From Candidatus Desantisbacteria bacterium CG2_30_40_21 (GTDB lineage Bacteria; UBA9089; CG2-30-40-21), in contig MNYI01000198.1 in assembly GCA_001873945.1 (NCBI GenBank), positions 1 to 27,087 on the forward strand: 27,087 nucleotides of DNA, written 5' to 3'. The notes beneath the pieces were generated by a model. That model was not told the origin of the DNA and searched no databases. It saw only the letters and a program-made list of their open reading frames with translations. The stretch's first letter is position 1, and each line of letters begins with the position of its first letter. The position numbers and the translations under genes are program-made. This document shows, piece by piece, positions 6,477 to 14,144 of the stretch.

Positions 6477-6505
6477 ATTTAATGTTGATAAAGCCAACAA
6501 ATAAT
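6477..6505. repeat. Left arm of a perfect 29-bp inverted repeat flanking the TPR gene
   Basis: The arm begins ATTTAATGTTGATAAAGCCA and its exact reverse complement is at 8826-8854. The arms bracket the TPR gene, 13 bp from its stop and about 80 bp from its start. They may mark the ends of an inserted or invertible segment. Confidence 0.85.
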
Positions 6506-6518
6506 GGTCAATTGTCAA

Positions 6519-8744
6519 TTATTTCTCTGCCTCTGCCTTTAACCTTGCAGCCTGTTTTTTTATCAACTCAGCTAATGCCCCCTTGGCATAAATACTTTCC
6601 GGATAGACCTGTTGAAGTTTCAGGTATGATTGAGAGGCATTTTTATAGTCCTTGAGTTTTTCATAACACTCAGCAATATGATAGAGGGCATGTGGTGACA
6701 TATCATTTCCAGAAAAATTCTCCAGTACCTTTTGCCAGGCATTGATAGCCTCTTTATATTTCTGTTGAGCATAGAGGGTCTCTGCTTTAGCATACTGGGC
6801 ATATGGTGTCCAATATGCTGCTGGATATTCCTCCAATATTTTACTATACTCATTGATAGCTTCCATATAGCTGCCCTGTTCCTGAAGTGATTTTGCTTCT
6901 TCATACAAGTCTTTAGCCTTTTTATTGCTTAATTTTTCCTGAATAATCGCTATTGTCCCTGTTGCTGCCTGAGCATATATTGTCTGTGGATATTTTGCAA
7001 CCAATTTCTTAAATTGTTCTAATGCCTTGTCCAGATTCCCCTGCTCATAACATCGTTGAGCTGCTGCGTATTCCTCGCCAATCTGTTCTGTGCTTACCCC
7101 TGACAATTGCTGGATCATCTTTTGTGACTTTTGAGCCTGATTTGTTTCTGGATATTCCTCTGTAATACTCTTGAACCCCTGCTTTGCCTTTTCATACTCA
7201 CCCATGTTATAATATCTTTGAGCAATCTCAAAAAGTCTTTCTATCCTTCGATACTTGAGGGAACTGCTTGCATCATCTATTCCTTTCTTTGCCAGTGTAG
7301 CATAACTACTGTTTGGATATTCTAATAATATCTTTTGAAATATTTCAATTGCCCGATAATAATCCTCATTTCCAAGGTATTGGATGGCTTTTTTATACAG
7401 GTCATCAGATTTATCAGGTTTAATAGCGGCAGTAACATCAGAGAGGGAAGGTTTTTCTTCTTTGGGCTTTTCTACTGCAACCTCTTTGTTCAATGGTTTT
7501 CTGTCTGAGATTGCGAGGTTTGGGGTTTGGGGTTCTACCTCCTGCTTTTTGCCTCTTGCTTCCTGTTTCTGTGTCTTTGTTCGTTCTCCTACCTCTGCCT
7601 TTTTTTCTTCAGCCTGTTGGATGGCAACCTTAGAAGAGGTTTCTGCCAACATTTTATTGATCTCAGCCAAGAGAGGCTCTGCTTCTTTGGCTGATGGACT
7701 ATCTGGATATTCCTGCATTATCTGTTCCATGGATGTCTTAGCTGCTACAAGGTTTCCCTTTTCACAGTTCTCCTTTGCAATATTTAATAAACCAGATAAT
7801 TTCTCTTCCTTAATCAAGTCAGCTATCTTTGGAAGAACCTTTTTTGTTGGATCCATATAATCACCTTGAGGGTAATTTTTTATAAGGGTTTCAAACATTT
7901 TTTGAGATTCAGCATATTCTTTTAATCGAAAATGGCACCATCCAGCAGAATACATGGCGTAATCTATGTATTTGGAATCAGGATAATTAGCGATAACCTT
8001 TTTATATTCAGGAAGTGCTTTGCCATAATCTTCCTCATAATAGTATGTTTCTCCTATCTTTAATCTGGCATAATGACTGTATTTGCTTTTTGGAAATGCC
8101 TTCATAAATTCTTGGAATACGCCTCTTGCTCCTGAATAATCCTTTGCCTTGAACAATGCCTTAGCCTTTTCAAGGGTATTGAGTTCATTGCCAAGTTTTT
8201 GTTCTTCCGTTTGTCCTGTTTTTTCAGGCTTTTTATAATTCCCTTTATCAAGGGGGAGTAGGGGGGGTGTTGCCTTCTTAGCAGTCTTCTTTTGCGTCGT
8301 CGAATTACCCAAAATCTCTGTCAAGCAGACCTGAGCATATTCAGCCTCAGCGGTATTGGGATATTCTTTTATTGTTTGACGATATGCCTCAGCAGCTTTT
8401 TCTCGAGCATCTATACGCCAGTAACAATTTCCCAATTTATTATACGCTTTAGAAACAAAGGAGGAATCTGGATGAAGGTCAATTACTGCCTGATAAGAGC
8501 GTAATGCCTCTGGATAATTCTTCTGTTTATACAGGCATTCACCCATATTATACTCTGCCTCAGCCGATTGCTTGCCCTCTGGAGCAAATGTGAGATATTT
8601 TTCAAATAATTCATAGGCACCATCATATTCTTCCTTTTGAAAAGCTATCTGTGCCTGCTCATAGTAAATCTCTGGGTCAGTGGCATATAGATTTGATGAA
8701 AGACATGTGAGTAAAATAAGTATCAGTAGTATTTTTTGTAGCAT
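6519..8744 (-). CDS. Large exported tetratricopeptide-repeat protein (BamD/YbgF-like)
   Basis: I prefer ATG 8744 (AAGGAG 9 nt upstream) over GTG 8750, giving 741 residues. The first 21 or so form a signal peptide ending SSNLYA. The rest is tandem TPR units of the BamD/YbgF kind, each close to A-x-Y-x-x-G-x-Y-x-x-A-I-x-x-F-x-x-x-L-x-x-Y-P-x-S. They fall in three blocks separated by Lys/Glu-rich linkers at about 150-190 and 365-440. Such proteins act as periplasmic scaffolds in outer-membrane assembly or cell-envelope division. The linkers contain repeat-derived stretches: TPPLLPLDKGN at about 160 and KQEARGKKQE at about 392. It is a single gene with no operon partners, lying between 29-bp inverted arms. 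The exact role is not determinable. Confidence 0.85.
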   Translation of the reverse strand: MLQKILLILILLTCLSSNLYATDPEIYYEQAQIAFQKEEYDGAYELFEKYLTFAPEGKQSAEAEYNMGECLYKQKNYPEALRSYQAVIDLHPDSSFVSKAYNKLGNCYWRIDAREKAAEAYRQTIKEYPNTAEAEYAQVCLTEILGNSTTQKKTAKKATPPLLPLDKGNYKKPEKTGQTEEQKLGNELNTLEKAKALFKAKDYSGARGVFQEFMKAFPKSKYSHYARLKIGETYYYEEDYGKALPEYKKVIANYPDSKYIDYAMYSAGWCHFRLKEYAESQKMFETLIKNYPQGDYMDPTKKVLPKIADLIKEEKLSGLLNIAKENCEKGNLVAAKTSMEQIMQEYPDSPSAKEAEPLLAEINKMLAETSSKVAIQQAEEKKAEVGERTKTQKQEARGKKQEVEPQTPNLAISDRKPLNKEVAVEKPKEEKPSLSDVTAAIKPDKSDDLYKKAIQYLGNEDYYRAIEIFQKILLEYPNSSYATLAKKGIDDASSSLKYRRIERLFEIAQRYYNMGEYEKAKQGFKSITEEYPETNQAQKSQKMIQQLSGVSTEQIGEEYAAAQRCYEQGNLDKALEQFKKLVAKYPQTIYAQAATGTIAIIQEKLSNKKAKDLYEEAKSLQEQGSYMEAINEYSKILEEYPAAYWTPYAQYAKAETLYAQQKYKEAINAWQKVLENFSGNDMSPHALYHIAECYEKLKDYKNASQSYLKLQQVYPESIYAKGALAELIKKQAARLKAEAEK

Positions 8745-9096
8745 ATTCACGCTCTCCTTGTGGCAGATATCAGGGTATGATTAAAAACAACAAAGCATGC
8801 ACATCAAAATAATTAACAATTGTCAATTATTTGTTGGCTTTATCAACATTAAATAGTAATTGTGAATTGTTAATAGCTAATTGATAATTGTCAATTAGCT
8901 GTATTTGTACTTGTGGGTAAGGATAAGGGCAAGGGTAGGGGGTGGAAAAATCTGGTAAAATTTTAAGGTGCGGTTTGCCCTGTGCCCTTTCAGTAATCGG
9001 ATAATTTATCTTGTATACCCACAAATCCCTGCCCTTGGTGAATTTACCACAGGGAGCAGCATCTCTTCGCCACATTCATGCGTTTCACTGCACTTA
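8745..9096. other. Noncoding interval with AT-rich palindromes
   Basis: I see no convincing gene. It contains the right arm of the 29-bp inverted repeat (8826-8854) and a hairpin at 8875-8900 with perfect 10-bp arms (AGCTAATTGA/TCAATTAGCT). Several degenerate copies of an AATTGTCAATTA-like motif are also present, similar to the sequence next to the left arm at 6506-6520. An 82-codon minus-strand frame covers part of it but largely translates these repeats. Confidence 0.6.
8826..8854. repeat. Right arm of the perfect 29-bp inverted repeat
   Basis: Exact reverse complement of 6477-6505; it contains TTGTTGGCTTTATCAACATT. It lies upstream of the TPR gene start. Confidence 0.85.
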
Positions 9097-9615
9097 TCAC
9101 AAATTATTCTCCGGTATATATGGAATCAAGCCCTTTTGATAGGCTAATTCTTGTATTTCTCGCGGCATTGTTCGCACATCCACAACTAAACTATTGATAC
9201 TGAGCATCCACGCCATTGGGTTATTATCCATCAAGCTTGGCAAGCACCAATTAATGTCCAGCTGTGTCATACCCAAGGCATTGCGAACTGCCTTTGACTT
9301 AGTAAAACCTACACTCTTGCTAACACCAAATCCCTCACATAGATCAGCAGCACTCAGATAAGGTTCATTGTTTTTATCAAAAAGAAAATTTACAAAACCT
9401 AAAGCATATATGATGCCACAAGCCCATGTATTGGTGTGGACTTGTATTAAAGGGGATGGCCGTTTGCGACATAAAGCAGCAGTAACTTTATAGGCTAATT
9501 GAGCGTATTCCTCATTTAAGTTTTCTTTACAAAATTTATCTGTGAGTGCTACAATATCATCAAACACGGATTGCATTTGTTTTGGCACCTTTTCAGATTT
9601 AGGGATAATATTCAT
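9097..9615 (-). CDS. DUF6398-type protein of unknown function
   Basis: I choose ATG 9615, 6 nt after GAGGTG, over GTG 9624, which overlaps that ribosome site; this gives 172 residues. The protein is soluble, with no signal peptide. It matches my memory of DUF6398: IVALTDKFCKENLNEEYAQL near the N-terminus, KRPSPL, WACGIIYALGFVNFLFDKN, a helix-turn-helix-like segment (AADLCEGFGVSKSVGFTKSK), NPMAWM, and the ending MPREIQELAYQKGLIPYIP. The helix-turn-helix-like part may bind nucleic acid, but no function is established. It lies just after the AAA ATPase stub that follows clpC, in the same direction. Confidence 0.7.
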   Translation of the reverse strand: MNIIPKSEKVPKQMQSVFDDIVALTDKFCKENLNEEYAQLAYKVTAALCRKRPSPLIQVHTNTWACGIIYALGFVNFLFDKNNEPYLSAADLCEGFGVSKSVGFTKSKAVRNALGMTQLDINWCLPSLMDNNPMAWMLSINSLVVDVRTMPREIQELAYQKGLIPYIPENNL

Positions 9616-9666
9616 AAAAAACACCTCTATATGCTGACAATGTAATATTTATTATCCTAAGTCTCA

Positions 9667-9795
9667 TCAATGAATTGCCTGTACCAAACTTGATTTGCCA
9701 CTATTATTGGGACATATAAATATAGTTACAGGTGAGGCAGTTATAGATGTTGAGCTATGCAGCTTAAATCCCTTAAGGTCTATTTTGGTTATCAT
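9667..9795 (-). pseudogene. Truncated AAA/ABC-type ATPase start, overlapping the clpC stop
   Basis: The frame opens at ATG 9795, overlapping the clpC stop as ATGA, and encodes 42 residues: MITKIDLKGFKLHSSTSITA, then ICPNNSGKSSLVQAIH, then TGA. This is the first strand and Walker A loop of an SMC/RecF-like or AAA_15/AAA_21 ATPase (usual form GPNNSGKSS). The rest of an ATPase (Walker B, signature) is not found downstream, where the DUF6398 gene soon begins. It is probably a decayed gene formerly coupled to clpC. A functional micropeptide seems unlikely. Confidence 0.7.
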
Positions 9796-12263
9796 AATTC
9801 CTTCTCCTTCGCTACCTTCTTCTTCCTCCCAACAAGAGTAAAAGTCAACTTTGTCTCATCCTTAGCCGAAACATCAATTATAATCTTGCCCTTTTTGAAT
9901 TTCCCTCTCAAGAGTTCTTCAGCCAGAGGATCCTCAATATACCTCTGAATAGCCCGACGAAGTGGTCTAGCACCGTAGGCAGGATCAAACCCCTTTTTAA
10001 ACAAGAAGGCATGAGCCTCTGGTGTTAATTCAAGGGTTATTTCCTGCTCGCAAATTCGTTCATTCAGATTATTTACCATCATATCTGCAATTTTGTTGAT
10101 ATGTTCCTTAGCCAGGGTATGGAAGACAATAACATCATCAATCCGATTCAGGAATTCAGGATTAAATGTCTTTTTCATTTCAGCCATAACCTTATCCTTC
10201 ATATCAATATAAATATTCTCTTTTCCTTTGGTTATAAATCCAAGGTCCTTTGCCTCAAAGATATCCCTTGCCCCGACATTGGAGGTCATGATTATTACGG
10301 TATTTCTAAAATCCACTGTATGTCCAAGGTTATCGGTCAGATGTCCATCCTCAAAAACCTGAAGCAGTATATTAAAGACATCCGGGTGTGCCTTTTCTAT
10401 TTCATCTAAAAGAACCACAGAGTAAGGCTTTCTTCTTATTTTTTCTGTCAACTCTCCACCCTCTTCATAGCCGATATAACCCGGAGGGGCACCTACCAAT
10501 CTGGATACTGCAAACTTTTCCATGAACTCAGACATATCAAGCTGAACAATTGCCTCATCATCATCAAATAAAAATTCAGCCAATGCCTTTGCTAGCTCTG
10601 TCTTACCCACACCCGTTGGACCAAGGAAAATGAACGAACCCATGGGTCTTTTGGGATCTTTCAAGCCTGTTCTTGCCCGACGCATGGCTCTGCTCAAGGC
10701 AGAGATTGCCTCATCTTGTCCTACAATCCTTGTATGGATTGCCTCTTCCATTTTCAAGAGTTTTTCGGACTCCTTTTCAACAAGCTTGTATACCGGAATA
10801 CCAGTAAGTTTTGAGAGTATATCCGCAATATCATCAGGGACAATCTTTTTTTCAATAACCCCTTTTTCCTTTTCCCATTTTTGTTTTGTTTCATCAAGGT
10901 TTGTCCTGAGAATTCTTTCTGTATCCCTGAATTTAGCTGCTTTTTCAAACTCCTGGGCAGCAATAGCAGCCTCTTTTTCCTTAGAGATCTGGGCTATTTC
11001 CTGTTCTTTTTCCTTAAGGTCAAGGGGCATGGTTGTGGTTTGAAGTCTGGCTTTTGAACCAGCCTCATCCATAAGGTCAATTGCCTTGTCCGGAAGGAAC
11101 CTGTCGGAAATGTATCTATCAGCGAGCTTTGCCGCAGCCTCTAAGGACTCATCTGTAAATTTTACCCGATGGTGTGCCTCGTATCTATCTCTCAGTCCCT
11201 TTAATATTTCAATGGTTTCATCTACTGATGGCTCCTCCACAATAATTGTCTGGAACCTTCTCTGCAGGGCAGCATCCCTTTCCACATATTTTCTATACTC
11301 ATCCAGAGTGGTAGCACCAATACATTGCATTTCACCACGGGACAGGGCTGGTTTAAGAATACTTCCAGCGTCTAAAGCCCCTTCAGCTCCCCCGGCACCA
11401 ATCAGGGTATGCATTTCATCAATAAACAGGATAACCTCATTTGATTGTCTTACCTCTTGCATTATCCTTTTTAGTCTTTCCTCAAACTCTCCCCTGTACT
11501 TTGTACCTGCAACTATGGCTGCCAGATCAAGGCACAATACCCGTTTATTAGCCAGTACCTCAGGTACCATGCCTGAGATGATTTGTTGGGCAAGCCCTTC
11601 AACAATAGCTGTTTTGCCTACACCCGGATCACCGATTAATACCGGATTATTCTTGGTGCGTCTGGCAAGGATTTGAACAACCCTTTCTATCTCATCTGCC
11701 CTGCCAACCACTGGATCAAGTTTATTTTCCTTTGCCAGCATGGTTAAATCTCGGGAAAAGGCATCTAAAACGGGTGTTGATGTTTTTTTTGGGTGAGTAG
11801 AAGTAGCCTGCTTTCCACTCGGCACACCGCCGCCAAGCAGTTTTATAGCCTCCTCCCTCACTGTATCAAGGTTTATGTTAAGGTTAATAAGTGCTTTTGC
11901 CCCAATAGTTTCACCCTCACGAATCAACCCCAGCAGCAGATGCTCTGTGCCAATATAATTATGCCCCAATCTCCTTGCCTCTTCTACAGACAACTCTAAC
12001 ACCCTCTTGGCATGGGGGGTAAAGGGCACATCACCATAGGTAAGTAACTCTGAACCCTTTGGTGCCAATTTTTCTACCTCAATGCGAATACTCTCCAGAC
12101 TTATTCCAAGGCTGTTGATAACCTCAGCCGCTACACCCTCTCCCTCTCGCACCAACCCAAGCAGGATATGCTCAGTACCAACATAATCATGCCCCAATCT
12201 TTTTGCCTCTTCCTGGGCAAGTCCAAGAACCCTTCTTGCCCTTTCTGTAAATCGTTCAAACAT
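9792..12263 (-). CDS. clpC: ATP-dependent Clp protease ATP-binding subunit ClpC
   Basis: A Hsp100/AAA+ unfoldase that feeds substrates, including arginine-phosphorylated proteins, to ClpP. The 823 residues are complete. Two Clp N-domain repeats lie at about 2-65 and 78-143. Walker A1 is GDPGVGKT at 211-218 with Walker B VILFIDE. A UVR-containing coiled-coil middle domain follows (KEKEAAIAAQEFEKAAKFRD). Walker A2 is GPTGVGKT near 550, the LGF tripeptide in KDLGFITKG is the ClpP-docking loop, and a ClpB D2-small domain ends the protein. It overlaps the end of mcsB by 8 bp and its own stop overlaps the ATPase stub. It is the third gene of mcsA-mcsB-clpC; no clpP is in the window. Confidence 0.98.
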   Translation of the reverse strand: MFERFTERARRVLGLAQEEAKRLGHDYVGTEHILLGLVREGEGVAAEVINSLGISLESIRIEVEKLAPKGSELLTYGDVPFTPHAKRVLELSVEEARRLGHNYIGTEHLLLGLIREGETIGAKALINLNINLDTVREEAIKLLGGGVPSGKQATSTHPKKTSTPVLDAFSRDLTMLAKENKLDPVVGRADEIERVVQILARRTKNNPVLIGDPGVGKTAIVEGLAQQIISGMVPEVLANKRVLCLDLAAIVAGTKYRGEFEERLKRIMQEVRQSNEVILFIDEMHTLIGAGGAEGALDAGSILKPALSRGEMQCIGATTLDEYRKYVERDAALQRRFQTIIVEEPSVDETIEILKGLRDRYEAHHRVKFTDESLEAAAKLADRYISDRFLPDKAIDLMDEAGSKARLQTTTMPLDLKEKEQEIAQISKEKEAAIAAQEFEKAAKFRDTERILRTNLDETKQKWEKEKGVIEKKIVPDDIADILSKLTGIPVYKLVEKESEKLLKMEEAIHTRIVGQDEAISALSRAMRRARTGLKDPKRPMGSFIFLGPTGVGKTELAKALAEFLFDDDEAIVQLDMSEFMEKFAVSRLVGAPPGYIGYEEGGELTEKIRRKPYSVVLLDEIEKAHPDVFNILLQVFEDGHLTDNLGHTVDFRNTVIIMTSNVGARDIFEAKDLGFITKGKENIYIDMKDKVMAEMKKTFNPEFLNRIDDVIVFHTLAKEHINKIADMMVNNLNERICEQEITLELTPEAHAFLFKKGFDPAYGARPLRRAIQRYIEDPLAEELLRGKFKKGKIIIDVSAKDETKLTFTLVGRKKKVAKEKEL

Positions 12264-13314
12264 TCTTCATTCCCTCCATTATCTTTTTTTGTACCACCCT
12301 TGCCCTGACCATATCCTTTTCTATGGGCGATTGTTGATCTTCAACCAAAATCTGAATATGGGCCGGCTGAACAGAGATTAATAATTCATTTAAGATTTTA
12401 ATAGGAATATTCAGCAGATTAAGCCCTACCCCAAGCCTGACGGCTGATAATAATTCCATAACCTCTTGAGCAGAAATAATTCTGGCTGAACACAATAGAG
12501 CCATTGCCCTATAAACCCGATCTTCTATCTGTACTCTGGATTGTTTCAATATCTGTTCCCTGGCAGATTGTTCCTCATGAATTATCTTTTGGGTTGTTTT
12601 TTCTACATTATCAAGTATTTCTTCCTCTTGCCGGCCAAGTGTAACTTGATTTGATATCTGGAAGAGATTGCCTGATGATTCCGTTCCTTCACCATATAAT
12701 CCACGGATAGCCAGTCCAAGATGAGATACAGCCTGCAATATCTTTCCTATTTGTTTGGTAATGCTCAATGCCGGCAGGTGTATCATCACTGATGCCCTTA
12801 GCCCTGTGCCAACATTGGTAGGACAGGCAGTTAAATATCCCCATTCAGAGGAAAAGGCATACTCTATTTTTTCAGACATCCTATCATCTATTTTGCTGAT
12901 AACATCCCATGCAGCATTTAATTGAAGCCCTGAGGAAAAGGTCTGGATTCTTAGATGATCCTCCTCGTTGACCATGATATTTACCGACTCTTTATCCCCA
13001 ATTACCACGGATGCAATCTTACTCTTAGCATGTTCCGGACTGATCAAATGCCTTTCCACTAAAAATTGCCGTATCAAGGAATCAGCTTGTTCCAGATCTA
13101 CGATTGTTGCATTTGGCAGAAAAGCGTTATTTTTTATGGCATCCTTTATCAAAGAGATAATCTCTCTGAGATATTTTTCCTTTGCCCAACAGGTAAAGGG
13201 CATTCTGACTATATTTCGAGCCAGCCTTAACCTGCTGCTAATCACTATTTCTGCTGCTGGTCCTTTTCCATCAAGCCAGGCAGCAGGGTTTTCAAGGAAT
13301 GTTTTCAGTGTCAT
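12256..13314 (-). CDS. mcsB: Protein arginine kinase McsB
   Basis: McsB phosphorylates arginine side chains, marking proteins for ClpCP degradation. The 352 residues have the ATP:guanido phosphotransferase fold. SSRLRLARN at 26-34 binds phosphate, NEEDHLRIQ at 116-124 holds the catalytic glutamates, and CPTNVGTGLRASV at 164-176 includes the active-site-loop Cys164. GTESSGNLFQISNQVTLG at 210-227 completes the active site. Near the C-terminus, KDMVRA stands where the phosphoarginine-sensing RDxxRA motif is expected, with Lys replacing the first Arg. The ATG overlaps the mcsA stop (ATGA), which implies translational coupling with its activator. Confidence 0.97.
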   Translation of the reverse strand: MTLKTFLENPAAWLDGKGPAAEIVISSRLRLARNIVRMPFTCWAKEKYLREIISLIKDAIKNNAFLPNATIVDLEQADSLIRQFLVERHLISPEHAKSKIASVVIGDKESVNIMVNEEDHLRIQTFSSGLQLNAAWDVISKIDDRMSEKIEYAFSSEWGYLTACPTNVGTGLRASVMIHLPALSITKQIGKILQAVSHLGLAIRGLYGEGTESSGNLFQISNQVTLGRQEEEILDNVEKTTQKIIHEEQSAREQILKQSRVQIEDRVYRAMALLCSARIISAQEVMELLSAVRLGVGLNLLNIPIKILNELLISVQPAHIQILVEDQQSPIEKDMVRARVVQKKIMEGMKNV

Positions 13315-13832
13315 TGTTTTCCTCCTTCAGGGACGATTTCAGACTGTTCCATGGCTTTAATCATATCCCTCAATTCAGCTGCTTTTTCAAACTCCTCCGC
13401 CGTAATAGCAGCTTGCAACTCTCCTCGAAGTCTAACTATTATTGTAGCTGTATCATCCTCTATCTTTGGGCTGATAGATACAGTGGCTGGGTGTTTTCCA
13501 GTATGTCTGGTACTGCCATGAATCTTTCGAAAGATTGCTGGAAGTTTCTGGGAAAAAGCCTGATAACACTCACTACACCCAAACTTACCCCGCTCACAAA
13601 AGCCTGGATAGCTCAAACCACAATTCTTGCATCGCAGCTCAACCTCCTGAGGAGCAATCGATCCCGGTTCAACCAATCCACCCAGCAGATTTGTAATAGA
13701 AATCTGGTTTATTGTCAAAATCCCTTTTTCTTGAGCACACTTTTCGCATAGCTGCAAATCCCTTTGCTTATCATTTATAATTTCCTTATAAAATACCGTA
13801 GCCTCATTTTGCTTACATATCTCACAAAGCAT
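13311..13832 (-). CDS. mcsA: McsA, zinc-binding activator of McsB
   Basis: I choose ATG 13832, 7 nt after AAGGAGG, giving 173 residues. Zinc-finger cysteine pairs are clear: CEICKQNEA at 3-11, CEKC at about 29-32, then CKNC and CSEC at about 69 and 86. A UVR motif near the C-terminus (LQAAITAEEFEKAAELRDMI) normally contacts the Clp machinery. In Bacillus, McsA stimulates McsB kinase activity and helps inactivate the repressor CtsR. It is the first gene of the operon, driven by a good promoter at 13869-13897. CtsR, the usual first gene in Firmicutes, is absent here. Confidence 0.95.
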   Translation of the reverse strand: MLCEICKQNEATVFYKEIINDKQRDLQLCEKCAQEKGILTINQISITNLLGGLVEPGSIAPQEVELRCKNCGLSYPGFCERGKFGCSECYQAFSQKLPAIFRKIHGSTRHTGKHPATVSISPKIEDDTATIIVRLRGELQAAITAEEFEKAAELRDMIKAMEQSEIVPEGGKQ

Positions 13833-13868
13833 CAATAGCCTCCTTCGGTGACGAAACACTTATCTCTA

Positions 13869-13897
13869 TTTATATCACAAAGAATCGAAAAAGTCAA
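13869..13897 (-). promoter_or_regulatory. Sigma-70-type promoter of mcsA-mcsB-clpC
   Basis: Minus strand: TTGACT (13897-13892), 17-bp spacer, TATAAA (13874-13869). The start site would be about 30 nt before the mcsA ATG. I see no CtsR-type tandem heptad operator (GGTCAAA repeats) and no CIRCE element, so heat control by those repressors is not evident. Confidence 0.65.
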
Positions 13898-14144
13898 GCA
13901 TAAAAACTGAACAAACCAGGGCAAACGCATCTAAATTTGTTCGAAACTGTCTCATTACAACAATGAGGAGTGAAAAATACAGTATTGTTGTTTTTTCCAC
14001 CCCCTACCCCCCGACAACCTTATCGTGTCCCACATCTTTTGCTGAACAATTTAAGATGGGGATAAGTCATTACTATTACGCATGTTATATCTGTTGACTT
14101 ATGCAGTCATACTAATTGTGATTAATCTTGCTTTCATAGAAGTG
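13898..14144. other. Noncoding interval between mcsA promoter and aminotransferase gene
   Basis: No gene seen. On the plus strand it holds a C-rich tract (ccaccccctacccccc near 14000) and short AT-rich stretches. Together with the mcsA leader, about 310 bp lack a gene. Nothing identifiable as an RNA gene was found. Confidence 0.5.

Noticed and set aside
7384..7860. 158-codon plus-strand frame opposite the TPR gene
   Set aside because: It is antisense to a clear TPR repeat protein and has no family signature.
8827..9075. 82-codon minus-strand frame in the interval before the TPR gene
   Set aside because: The second half translates the AATTGTCAATTA-type repeats and the inverted-repeat arm. 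The first half matches no family I know and has no convincing ribosome site.
11086..11676. 196-codon plus-strand frame opposite clpC
   Set aside because: It lies wholly within conserved clpC coding sequence; serine-rich composition is typical of an antisense shadow.
13990..14025. G-quadruplex-like tract (GGGGGGTAGGGGGTGG on the minus strand)
   Set aside because: Only two long G-runs are present; a stable quadruplex needs four.
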